64,000 bases of DNA from Oncomelania hupensis (Eukaryota; Mollusca; Gastropoda; Littorinimorpha; Pomatiopsidae): contig CM072513.1 of assembly GCA_036898135.1 (NCBI GenBank), positions 83,356,532 through 83,420,531 of the forward strand, in the 5' to 3' direction. Both the position numbers and the translations under genes were made by a program. Within the stretch, counting starts at the first letter, position 1. The number at the start of each line of letters is the position of its first letter. A model generated the notes under the pieces. The model saw nothing but the letters and a program-made list of their open reading frames with translations, made no database searches and was not told where the DNA came from. Below are positions 12,705 through 64,000 of this stretch, one piece after another.

Positions 12705-14395
12705 CTTCTTCTCAACATCGTCAAACGATGGACCTTGGAGCCAATGTGTTGAACTTGCATTCATGGCTGCGCCATTCAGTTTTTACCAAATGCTTGATCG
12801 AACTCATTTGTCTCATTGGTCATCCTATAAGAATAGTCTCAGCAACTGCTGTACGGCTAGCCAGACTTCATAGACTGAATGGTTCGTGGATTTAAATTAC
12901 CAAAACGTAATTCTTGCCTAACTCAATCCTCAAGTTCGCTGTAATCATTGAAATAACCGATTGCTGTTGACATGTTGCATCATTCATAGTTATTATTCAG
13001 GCTTTGAGGTTTTAATTTCGTCGTCAGTGTTGTAGTAATAACGAGTCCACATAGCAACACTCATTTCCACAATGTAAATCGATGGTTCAGTAATAGCAAA
13101 TCGTGTAGGACGTCACCAACAAACCAGGCTTTAGAATATCAGCATCAGAACCGTCATATGAAAGTCTAATTGTGGAACCTACAATGTCAGCGTTGGTGAC
13201 GCTACGAACACACAGTTTGCGTTGTTGTATGAATTGCAGGTGTAGTTTGGTGATAGAAATCTCATTACGCTGTGATCAGGCACAGGAAATGAGACACCGC
13301 AATGGCTAAAAAGGTCCAGGGCCTGATCAATGTGGTGATTGGCAGACTGGCGAAGACACATCTATTTTGGGTCTCAGCCTGGATTTGGAGACCTGACCGA
13401 GGTGACATAGCGATGCTGGTGCTGACATTAATAGATTTTACGGCGCCGAAGCAAGAAATACAGTCATCGGATAATAGATTTACACATTTTTGCGAAAGTG
13501 ACCATTCGCTGTGTGGTTTCTATCATTCTGCATAAATGAGACGGGTTGTCAGAGTCCTCTTATCTTTCTGTTCCCATGTAGGAGACAATATGTCTAGTGT
13601 CTCCCCAAACACCATCACTGTAGTCTGGAGCCAGTTACGGCAGTCTATTTATTTACCACAGCCTTCTTCCTACAGTCATAGTTGGCCACGCTTCAGCGAC
13701 TCTTCGCAGGACGCGACACGCCTGAATGACCCCCAAGTAGGCGCCATCGATCAGCAGCAGCAACAGCATCATCCTACTCAGCGCCGCCAGCGTCAACGAC
13801 CCCAGGATCAAAGCGTGGTGGTAGCGTGATTGGGGCACATAAAGCGTGGTTTTAGCGTCCTCTGCCGATTCCGTGGTTGTCCTAATGGTAGGTGGAGGGG
13901 ATAGGTCTGACGACATTAGCCTTGGTGGACACGGCGCAGCGTGGGACGTTGTTAAGGCAGGTGTTTGCCAGTCCTAAAATCCTCTTCTACCCCTATGTTT
14001 TAATTTAGTAGAGGAAGACAAGTACAAAAGTCGAAAGAGAAACATTACACTGCAAATGACATTGTCTGCACAAGGATTTCGCTAAAAAAAAAACTTCCTC
14101 AGCAGTTACAAGGCAACTGAGAACAATGGGCCTGAGCCTTAAGCAGATCTTAAGCTGGAGAAACGCTGTATAAGAACGATTTTAACACGTTGTTGACGGC
14201 GGAGGTTTAAAATAATATCATATGGTTCGGATGTTTGTGTTAACTTTGTAAGGCTTGCTTTGAGATTCAAAAATATGTTCCGAAATAAATTTGAAACTAT
14301 GCCTTTTCCACGACAAGGGACAGATTAAGAGATGAGTGTGGGGAATGTGAGCATGATGGAAGGGAAAATAGACATGACACCTGTAAATAATTTAC

Positions 14396-14398
<3 letters not shown>

Positions 14399-14474
<76 letters not shown>
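14399..14474. repeat. (AG)n microsatellite
   Basis: 76 bp of pure AG. Confidence 0.97.
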
Positions 14475-14475
<1 letters not shown>

Positions 14476-15217
14476 CCAGAATAAATAATAATGCAGACGG
14501 ATTCAGAGAGCAGCTGAACACTTGAAAAATACACTACGTGAAATACGATAGCAGATAATGACAGAATAGACAGGTAGAAAATAGAAAAGATAATATAGTA
14601 TCTTACTGTTGGTACACGCGTAAAGCGGACAGTGTCAACTGTTAGTGAAGTCGTGGAGATGGAGAAGTAACAGCCAACGCCAGAGTTGCTGAAAGAAGCA
14701 CAGCCACAGACTACAGGAGTCGCTTCTGTATGCAAACCTCAAACCGTTCCCACGGGTCGTGTCAGTTTACCCCCACCTCCTTCATCCACCCCCCTTCATC
14801 CACCTCCCCACCCTTTACCCGTTTTCCACCCGTTATACCCCCGTCTCCTCCTTCCGCCTATTTCACCCTCCTTCAGTATCGTCCACCTGTATTCAATGTT
14901 GTCTCTGACTAGGCCTCTTCCAAAGATTGTGTTGTCATAGCGTAGCGGGTTTACAGCTTTGGGAAAAAGAAGCTTTGTGGTATTAACGGGTTTGTTTTTT
15001 TTTACCTCACTTGCCTTCCATGCCATCCTGGTACCCGTAGTCAACCAGCCAGGGCAATCGGGGGCAAATCCGGCAGTAATTATTTCTGTTATACCCGTCT
15101 AGTTGTATAGATCTGCACTGTGATAAAGACAAATGGTAACCGATTGTAAAACTTGATGGAAACAGACGTTTGAGAGTTGAACGTGAGTTGCTCTGTCAGT
15201 GGACAAACACGGAGTAG

Positions 15218-15386
15218 CATTCAGCATTGGGCCAAACAGCGGCCCGGAGCAGACTTCAGCATTGGGCCAAACAGCGGCCCGGAGTAGCCTTCAGCATTGG
15301 GCCAAACAGCGGCCCGGAGTAGCCTTCAGCATTGGGCCAAACAGCGGCCCGGAGTAGCCTTCAGCATTGGGCCAAACAGCGGGCCG
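15218..15386. repeat. 35-bp minisatellite, 5 copies
   Basis: Unit TCAGCATTGGGCCAAACAGC then GGCCCGGAGTAGCCT; starts at 15221, 15256, 15291, 15326 and 15361. High GC against its surroundings. Confidence 0.95.
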
Positions 15387-15750
15387 CTAGAAGGTCTCGG
15401 GGGAAAACCCAAGGCTAAAACGTGTGGAGAGGGCAAAAGAGCTGATTGCGTCGGTTGTGTCCCCTTTCACCAGCTAAAAGGCGGCGTTCTGTGGCACAGG
15501 CGATCGATAGGACTCTATTGTCTCGTCGCGTGCCTGTGATATGATCTCGCCGCTGGAATCTAAGCACAACAGCTGAGTAGTAAGAGGCTGCTTGCCAAAC
15601 TGTTCATGCTTCCTCTATAAGGAGAGTGTAGGGTGAAACATTGTCGGAATGGGTGTCTGAGTGTCATAATAATACACTCTTTCATCAGTTGACAACCTTT
15701 TTCTTTACCTCTTATTGTTGAACAACCAGTTTCAGGTCACAATTGGATAG

Positions 15751-15947
15751 TAGAGAGACAGAGAGAGAAAGAGAGAGAGACAGAGAGAGAGAAAGAGAGA
15801 GAGATGGGTGGAGAGAAGGGTGTAGTGTGCGTGTGTCCCTTTACACTCAATTGTGCTAGAGCCAAACAATGCATTGTGTGAATGACACTGTGTTTTATTC
15901 TCTCTCTCTCTCTCTCCCTCTCCCTCCCTCTCCCTCTCTCTCTCTCT
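15751..15947. repeat. AG-rich run then CT-rich run
   Basis: 15751-15805 is imperfect AG with CAGAG units and 15899-15947 is CT. Together they form an inverted pair of simple repeats about 95 bp apart. Confidence 0.85.
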
Positions 15948-16100
15948 GTGTGGAGAATACGAGAATTATTCCGGTCCCTGTTGGCCAGCCTGTCTCTGGT
16001 CTGTTTTTAGTGTCTGTGGATCTGTTAAGGCTTGACAAAGCACTGTGTGTTGGTCCTGTAATAGGGAAAGCTGTAGTTTGTATGATTGCTGCATGTGTTT

Positions 16101-16202
16101 CGTACAGTTGTTGACAAAGCACTGTGTGTTTTGTACAATTGTTGACAAAGCACTGTGTGTTTTGTACAGTTGTTGACAAAGCACTGTGTGTTTTGTACAG
16201 TA
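16101..16202. repeat. 31-bp minisatellite, 3 copies plus a diverged one
   Basis: Unit TTGTTGACAAAGCACTGTGT then GTTTTGTACAG. A diverged copy lies at 16033-16051. The array ends about 460 bp before the DSL exon. Confidence 0.93.
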
Positions 16203-16661
16203 ACTGTTGTTGGTGTAGTATAATGGAGCTCCATCTTTTTCACTTGAAGCTCTTTTTAGGGAGTTGGATTATCCCACTGCTGGTTGAAGTTAATTATAGT
16301 ACTACAACAAATTAGTAAAACTTGTTGTGCCATTAACAACCCTCCCCAATGCCAATGAAACTTTGCACGTTCCTGGTATTTCTCTCAGGCGGACTGTTTT
16401 TCTTCAAGTGAGAGATTGATACCTCCTAACCAAGCTGGCCCAGATAAAGATATCCATTATGCTCCTTTTATTAGTTTTGCCAGTTGTAGTTGATGAAATG
16501 GAAGAAACTGTTGTATTGATATGATGTGTTGTTTCAATGTTTGTATGGTGATTGTGTCATTGTGTAGTGATTGGTTGTGTCATTGTGTGGTGTGTCAGTG
16601 GTTTCCATAACTGATGTTACGATCCTAAATCTGTGAATGGCAGTGTTGTTGGTGTTTACAG

Positions 16662-56982
<40,321 letters not shown>

Positions 56983-57299
56983 CAACGCCCAGCGTCTGTG
57001 GTGGCTTTGAACAGTCACTTTTGAGGTCGTTGGCCACCTTGTGCTAAAACCGCTCTAATCACTCCAGACAATTGTTAATTAATTAAGGTGGTTCTCATCA
57101 CTGGCAACAAAACAAACAAACGTTTAAAACTATTAAAGGTGAATCAACACAAACAGACCCAAATTGTATAGTGCAACTTGAATGTGACTTACGATGAACT
57201 TACTGTATGTTAGGCCAGTGTTTGTTTGGCCGTGCGTAACTGCGAGCTGCCTGGACCCTGACAAAGTATTTAATTGAAGACCAAGTGAGCATGTATGTG

Positions 57300-57302
<3 letters not shown>

Positions 57303-57335
<33 letters not shown>
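57303..57335. repeat. (GT)n microsatellite
   Basis: GT run continuing as GCGT units to 57358, in the probable 3' UTR. Confidence 0.93.
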
Positions 57336-57338
<3 letters not shown>

Positions 57339-60300
57339 GTGCGTGCGTACGCGCGCGCTTCTGTCTCGTGTCATGGCGCTGACAGTTACCACTTTAGTTT
57401 TCTGGATCACAGGAATTTTGTAGCAACACAAGGACAGTGCCAGCTTAATTGTTACATTGACTGACTGTATCAAAGCTTTTTGTGTGTGTGTGGATCAGTT
57501 TGATCAGGCATTGACTTCATTCTGTGCGAAATGGAATTACTATCAACTTTTTAGTGCAATTTTTAGCTATCAATAATGAGTCAATGCTAACTCGAAACAA
57601 TGGATTTTTGATTCACTGTATTTTGTTTACATTTCCAAATGAAGGAAGTTGATGATTTGATGGAAGGAGAGTTTTTGCATGGTGTACAGAAAGAAATGTA
57701 ATCGGGGCTTGGCTGTAAATGACGTTTGGTAATGATGATGTGTGAAATGCCCAGTCTCCCCTTTGTGGGGGTGAGTACGTTGGGGGCAGGGCAGGGGAGA
57801 ACAAGTGCCTTTGTTACAACACAGACGCCATCTACGCTCCCCCCTGCCTTCAGCGCAACCACTCTACTCGCTGCCGGTAGCAGACGGCATTTATATCAAC
57901 ACTGGATGCCTATGGTTGATGGCATTAGTGTCAAATGGAAGAAAAAATGCGTTGCATATGTGTATCGTACGAGATTACTACTATTGTTAGTTATTTAGGA
58001 TTTTATCTATGATGTTAATGTAACCTAGGTGTTAAAGAATCTTTAAATCATGACTAAATATATAGTCTTGAGGCGTCGGGCAGGTGGACTTTGTTGTGTG
58101 GACTTGTTAGTGCTACGGAACTTGTTGGAGCTGACAGCACGTCACTGTCTCTGCAGACAAATAGGACTGTGTTGGCACTCCTTGTCTCTTTGCTGCTGAT
58201 TTCAACTGAATTTCTTTGATCAATGGTAGGTTCGGATACATTGTTGCATGTTCTCCCCCACTACAATGAAGGACACAGGCTGGACTGTGCGTGTGTGGAG
58301 TAGCAAGAAAGACGCCAGGACTTGGTTGAAAGCGTTAGCTAGTGTGTGGTTGTTGCTGACCGTAACAGACATGCAGTGTTGCAGCGCTTCTCACTGTTGA
58401 CGTCATTTCCTGCGTCATCAGTTTTTGTGACGTCATTGTTGACTGTTTTTAAGGAGGGCATATTGATGATTATACAAACAAAGTGTATTATAGTACTGAC
58501 TGCTCTATGAAGGATTTATGCCCCGAGTTCTGTTGATGGATGTTCAATGCACAAAGGTTGCTGTGTGAAATGTAGCTTGCTAGCCATCTTCTGATTGGTT
58601 GACCTTCTCCATCCGCAACCACTGCCTGTGCCCAACAGCTTGGCTAAAAATAGCTTTGTTCGCCGCCATTTTGATGATGTAGTGATATGTAGCGATTAGT
58701 GTAACTTAAGTGGCAAAAGCTGTAATTGACCATTGATACGACGTGGCTTTAAGTTATTACTGCTCTCCATCCCTCAACTTATTGCTTGCAATCAGCAAAA
58801 GCTGTTGTCTGCACTTTTCAAAGTATCACATTCCCGAAAGTAATTTATTGAATTAATTTATTATTGGCACGCTACTATCGCCACCACAAACTCTTCAACC
58901 TTCCTCTCTTCTCCCTGCCAGGCTCACACACCAATGGCCTTGACCCTCACCTTCATCTGCCATTCATTTTGACCTTGACCCCTTGTTTCCCAGCTTTGAC
59001 ATCGCGCACAGTTTCAAAATGGCAGCACACTTCTTGTGACAAGTTAATATGGATATTTATTGTTTCTTTTACTTTTGTTTCCTATGATTATGTCATAGGC
59101 CTGCATGACAGGTGGTTCTGTTGTGTTTTGTAACTTTTGTACGAGTTATTTGCATATTTTGATGGACTGGTGTGGACTGACTTCTGTTGACTGACGTCTT
59201 GCAGAGCGAGAGTGGTAATACACAAATGTGTTAACGTTCGCCTAGCCTAGTCTCTATGAACTGTTTTGTCTGTAAGTGTGGTTCAAAACTCCCCGCAACA
59301 ATTTTATAGAATTTACTACTAGTTCTGCCTATCGTTTCTGTAACGAAGTTGGACCTTGTTATCGATTGCAGTTTCTTTTTCATTCACGATTTTTGACAAA
59401 TTGTATATACAGACTAATTCAATGAAGTTAAAAGGTGCATCTTCCTTACATGTAAGAAATCTTTTTAGGGTGAGAGTGTTGACGTTTTTTGGTTAATCGA
59501 CGGAAAATGTTGCTGATATAATCACGAGAAATTATGAGAATATTTTAACTAGAGTGCAAATCTGTGTTAACATTTTTTGCAGCTTAGTTTAATTAATTGT
59601 TAACGTTAGTTAACTGCTATGTTAGTTAATTGCTAACGTTAGCGATGTTTGTTAACACAATCATGATAGATGAACAAAAATGGCCGATCATGTTAACCAT
59701 ATTGTGCTGCATGGTTCTTTCCATTGGGCACAAACTTCGTCAGATTTTCATTTATAATTTGTTAACTTTGTTTGCATCATAACCACGTGATAAAGGTATA
59801 CCCAAACTACATGAACGCCTTGCCAGTTACTTGTCTCGGCAGTTGTGTCAAATTTTAACAAATTTATAGAAATTTTTAGTGTTGAAATTATAAGTCCAAA
59901 CTTGACTTTAAAAAAGTCTGTATTAATTGGTTTTGTTTTCATGTTTGACCCGAGGCAAATTTGTGTGTGTAGAAAACTGCATATTTGGAAACCGCTTGGA
60001 CCAATCCTAATTTAGTTTTAAATTGAGACACATATTTTGTGTAATATAATGAGGAGCGCTATTTTGCACTTTGAAAATTCAAAGTTATTATTTTCTGGCT
60101 CCATTACTTTAAAATAAACTAAAATGAAACATTCACACACAAAAATTACTGGCAAAATGTGTTCATCTATTTTGAGCGTAACTGTCAAAGTACTTTAATG
60201 AAGAAAGCATTTTGTCTTTTGTTTCTTCTAAAGTTATTCCACAATGTTTGCTTTCTCGTTAAATACTTTTTATAAACTTTTTAATGTTTTGATACAGTTG

Positions 60301-60567
60301 TATCGGGTATTTTTGTATTAAATAAGTTTTTGTATCCATTGGTATTAGGTGACCGAGTTGTGTTTCAAGAGCTTTCGGTATCCGGTTTATCGTCAATGAT
60401 TTATCAGATTCTGAAAGATTTTTGGTTTTATTTCTTCTCACGGACATATGTTAATATGAGATGATGTTGCAGAGTTACAAAATATACCTGTAAAGGAAAC
60501 TAAGCCACCATAGTGATCATGGGAGAGCGCTTGGTCAATATCAAAGGCCCTGTACTACTAATCATTC

Positions 60568-60587
60568 AATAAAACATAAATAATAAA
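60568..60587 (+). terminator. Candidate poly(A) signals
   Basis: Two AATAAA hexamers at 60568-60573 and 60582-60587 follow 3.6 kb of stop-rich, AT-rich sequence after the Delta stop codon. A further AATAAA at 61074 and an ATTAAA near 61816 are alternatives. Without transcript data the true site is uncertain. Confidence 0.35.
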
Positions 60588-61669
60588 GTGAAGATTTCGA
60601 TGGATTATATGTTACTTTTCAACATTGTTATTTGAGCGATTACATTGCATTACACACAAATAAGGATATTCCAGTTTAAATGATAAAAGTGAGGGAGAGA
60701 GAAAACAAAACAACAAGAAAATACTGTGCGGCCAAAGATAGGTTGGTCAAATTGCCCACTGTTCAGGGTCATGTAAACTTTACGTCGCTTGATTCTGCCC
60801 TTTTACAGCATAATTGAACTACTTTGGAGCCGGAGATGTCTGCTATCGTTTGATAGAAGTTTGATCAATCCAATTGTGCGGACTGGTAGAACTGGCGGCA
60901 GTTTATTTAGTTTGGTTTACTGACTACCAATGTCTTTGTATGAATTTCTGTGAAAATAACTGTTAACCACCCCATCCTTCATCCCAGATATTCCCCTTTC
61001 CTTTTCTTCCCTCTTTCGTTGTCCACCAAACTTTCCTCCCTTTATGTCCCATGGCACAGTTCTACCCCTCCCAAATAAATTGACAATGACGAATCTTGTG
61101 TGGATTTGCTTTTGGACAATGGAGAAACGACGCAACTTTGGCTTATTTGTTTCCCATCAATCAAAATTGCATCAAGTGCTCTCTCCCAGTAGCAACCCCC
61201 TCTGTCCTAGTGGTTTATTGTGGCCCATTCTGTTTGACCCCCTTCTTCCTTTCCATCACTTTCTTCAGCCCCATGTTGTGGCTGCCTGTACCGTCCATGG
61301 TGGTGTCAACGGTTGTGTGCAGACCGTTATGTGTCTGACACGGTGGTTTTCTAGCACAGCATGTGTACAATGTTCATACCATTATGTTAATTGATGTGCA
61401 TGTTAATTAGTCACGTGCCAGAACTGTCAGCATCATCTTCATTTCTCTCGCAGCTTCTTTGTGAATGTGTCTGTGATGCGTCGGTTGTACATAGTATTGT
61501 AAATATTTATTACTGTATAAGATACCAGAAAAGATGTACAAAAATCTGTTATTACTTCTATACTTATTATTGAAGTTTGAAATACAGCAGGTCACAATGT
61601 CCTATTTTTGCAAGTTGAAACACTTTGATAGTCTTTGTGCGTTCGTGCGTGCGTGCGAATGAGATTTTT

Positions 61670-61795
61670 ACACACGCACACATACACACACACATACACA
61701 CACACATATATGTACACACACATACACACAAACGCATATATGTTACATGTACACATACACACATACACACACGCATATATGTACACATACAATGC
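61670..61795. repeat. CA-rich array with CATATATGTACA units
   Basis: ACACATACACAC units alternate with short CATATATGT palindromes. Confidence 0.9.
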
Positions 61796-62033
61796 AACAA
61801 TTCCGATTTATATTAAAATACAAAAACCATCTAAGCGTCTAATAATTTAGCTTCATTTTATTGACAAGACTTGCATGAATCGGCTTACACATATTCGGTT
61901 ATGATATGGCCTTGATCAAAGCGACTTTTAAAAAGTACCAGGATATTTTGTTGTCATGCACAAGGAGTACTAGCACTATTCAACTGGACGAAAAATGTAC
62001 AGAGTGGTTGAAAAGTTAAGTCCATATTTACAA

Positions 62034-62192
62034 CGTACATCGTGACATAACAGCACTACATTGACATCAAACAACGTGCATCGTGACATAACACCACTAC
62101 ATTGACATCAAACAACGTACATCGTGACATAACAGCACTACATTGACATCAAACAACGTACATCGTGACATAACAGCACTACACTGACATCA
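62034..62192. repeat. 41-bp minisatellite, left part
   Basis: Unit CGTGACATAACAGCACTACA then TTGACATCAAACAACGTACA-T, about four copies. It stops where retroposed copy 2 is inserted. Confidence 0.93.
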
Positions 62193-62768
62193 TTACATTA
62201 CATTACATTATTATTGCTTTAGGTCCAGCGGACTCTTCTGAGCCAAATCAGGACCGGACAACCCCCGATCCGCATAAAAGATCTGCTGAAACAACCCTAG
62301 TGGTAAAACCGAAAGCTCTCCACCAGCCACTTTACAATAAAGACATCCCACGCAGGGGACGGCTGAGGCTTCACCCCAACTTATCGAACCCCCGTTTACA
62401 AAAACAAAATAAAATACAAACGTCATTATAAATTATCAACAAAACACATACATATAAAATGCCTACATTGCTAAATAATAACATCATAGTAAGCCCTAGT
62501 GACCACCTGGCAGAAAGCGTCCAATATTCCCAAGCTGATCCAACAGACCTCATACACAAATAAGGAGTCTTGTCCCGGAAGAGTTTTCAAGAAAAAAGTT
62601 AGGAGACTGGTCTAGCGAAGAAGACGATAGTATAGCAGATTGATAGAACAGAGCAGGAATGAGAAAGAGCAAATGAGAAAGACAGCGACAGTGGGAATTT
62701 AAAGCACTAAATATCCAGAAAGTGGGGATACTATTTATACTGAAACCCCCGGCACCACAACGGGGGAT
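62193..62768 (-). mobile_element. Retroposed element, copy 2 (about 575 bp)
   Basis: Inverted relative of 9866-10448: the same GTCCGCTGGACC-TAAAGCAA 3' end, the same TATAAATAGTATCCCC segment near the other end, and similar order between. It lacks about 120 bp of the 5' end of copy 1. The tail is (TAATG)n rather than (AATC)n. It sits inside a minisatellite, so the target duplication is hard to separate from the array unit. Confidence 0.85.
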
Positions 62769-63375
62769 ACATTGACATCAAACAACGTGTATCGTGACAT
62801 AACAGCACTACATTGACATCAAACAACTTGTATCATGACATAACAGCACTACATTGACATCAAGCAACGTACATCGTGATATAACAGCACTACATTGACA
62901 TCAAGCAACGTGTATCGTGACATAACAGCACTACATTGACATCAAACAACGTGTATCCTAACAGCACTACATTGACATCAAACAAAGTGTATCCTAACAG
63001 CACTACATTGACATCAAACAACGTGTATCCTAACAGCACTACATTGACATCAACTTGTATCCTAACAGCACTACATTGACATCAAACAACGTGTATCCTA
63101 ACAGCACTACATTGACATCAAACAACGTGTATCCTAACAGCACTACATTGACATCAAACAACGTGTATCCTAACAGCACTACATTGACATCAAACAACGT
63201 GTATCCTAACAGCACTACATTGACATCAAACAACGTGTATCCTAACAGCACTACATTGACATCAAACAACGTGTATCCTAACAGCACTACATTGACATCA
63301 AACAACGTGTATCCTAACAGCACTACTTTGACATCAAACAACGTGTATCCTAACAGCACCACATTGACACCAAAC
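62769..63375. repeat. 41/36-bp minisatellite, right part
   Basis: Continuation of the same array. It begins with 41-bp units and changes near 62950 to a 36-bp unit lacking GTGAC (CCTAACAGCACTACATTGAC then ATCAAACAACGTGTAT). The 36-bp part stays open in frame and translates as a 12-residue repeat. Confidence 0.93.
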
Positions 63376-64000
63376 ATGTATCCTGATCATAACAGCTATA
63401 CAACAATTTCATGTATTTGGTTTTACGCCAATGCAGTAATATTTGACAAAATGTGTCAGCAATGCTTGTTTAACAGGGAGTTACCTTCTAATAATCTTTT
63501 TTTAATATTTAACACTATATGTAACACCATATGTAACACTATATGTAACACCGTAACAAGTACAAAACACACGCTCCACCTTGTACATTAACAAGGATAC
63601 ATTTATGAAATCTGTAGCCGATTTAGATCAAGTACTCGACCAGAGTGCAAAGTACTCTATAGTATTATAGATACACCGTCACGTTCATTTCTCTCGTCTC
63701 CATCACCTTCTATATATATGAAAGATAAAAGTGGTCATTAACTGACCAAGACGGGGCCATCATGTACAGTGTATGGACAACAGTGGACATAGCGTTCACG
63801 ACATTATTATTAAATACTGGAAAAAATTTTCCCTCTTACTGTTCACTGTTTACAGCAAGGCCGAAACAAATTGCAATAATTAGACTAGAAACAAATAAAA
63901 ATTAGACTAAAAACAAATTACAATAATTAAACTAGAAACAAATTACAATTAGACTAGAAATAAATTACAATTAGACTAGAAACAAATGACAATAATTAAA

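Larger units (their letters stand above)
56983..60590 (+). other. Probable Delta 3' UTR
   Basis: From the Delta stop onward the sequence becomes increasingly AT-rich, with few tandem arrays compared with the introns; only a GT run at 57303-57335 stands out. No convincing open frame is present. Candidate AATAAA signals lie at 60113, 60568 and 60582, and further ones downstream could extend the UTR. The end of the transcript is inferred, not seen. Confidence 0.45.
60591..64000. other. Distal 3' UTR or flanking DNA
   Basis: No gene is recognised. There are two Pumilio-type octamers near 61.49 kb, a CA-rich run at 61670-61795, the 36/41-bp minisatellite split by a retroposed element (62034-63375), and short AT-rich repeats to the window end (for example 63878-63998). 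Confidence 0.6.

Noticed and set aside
16637..16661. ATG at 16637 as the Delta start codon
   Set aside because: It lies upstream of a clear TTTACAG acceptor, in the intron; Delta needs a signal peptide and MNNL domain first.
61472..61477. TGTGAT as a K-box like those in Drosophila Notch-pathway 3' UTRs
   Set aside because: A single hexamer is expected by chance, and no matching Brd or GY boxes were seen nearby.
63055..63591. 178-residue frame with a 12-residue repeat (NNVYPNSTTLTS)
   Set aside because: Product of the 36-bp minisatellite read in one frame; the reverse strand is equally open.

Overview
This window is metazoan nuclear DNA, most likely from a mollusc and probably a gastropod. 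It has introns with GT-AG splice sites, long non-coding stretches and very dense micro- and minisatellites. The clade is inferred from the animal Notch-ligand gene and the overall texture; no species is named.

The one host gene I can support is a Notch ligand of the Delta type on the + strand. Seven exons (16662-16919, 34868-34928, 48110-48240, 49225-49394, 50559-50772, 52643-53882, 56829-56982) join without a break. They encode 741 residues: the end of the MNNL-DSL linker, a complete DSL domain, nine EGF repeats, a transmembrane helix, an intracellular tail of about 244 residues and a C-terminal ATEV. The exons for the signal peptide and MNNL domain were not found and probably lie upstream of the window.

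Region by region: 1-16661 is non-coding, with many tandem arrays, a 706-bp retroposed element at 9743-10448 and two tiny retroposon tails near 4.2 and 4.8 kb. Intron 1 (16920-34867) is long and holds more arrays plus a 5'-truncated LINE end at 32580-32866. Intron 2 (34929-48109) holds a tRNA-derived SINE (35637-35829) and a full-length Gypsy/Ty3-type LTR retrotransposon (37336-42185). That element has an uninterrupted gag-pol frame and two 200-bp LTRs that look identical. Introns 3-6 are short; intron 5 contains about 313 bp of (AG)n and intron 6 a 48-bp minisatellite.

From 56983 on, the sequence looks like a long 3' UTR (candidate poly(A) signals near 60.57 kb, possibly reaching about 61.6 kb), then flanking DNA. 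A 36/41-bp minisatellite there has been split by a second copy of the 706-bp element in opposite orientation.

Nearly all other open frames are translations of simple repeats or chance frames. The most notable signals are the apparently very young Gypsy insertion inside Delta, three retroposed copies sharing one 3' end but carrying different microsatellite tails (one only 48 bp long with perfect target duplications), paired CRE octamers in and after Delta, and a splice layout in which keeping the last intron would remove the PDZ ligand.
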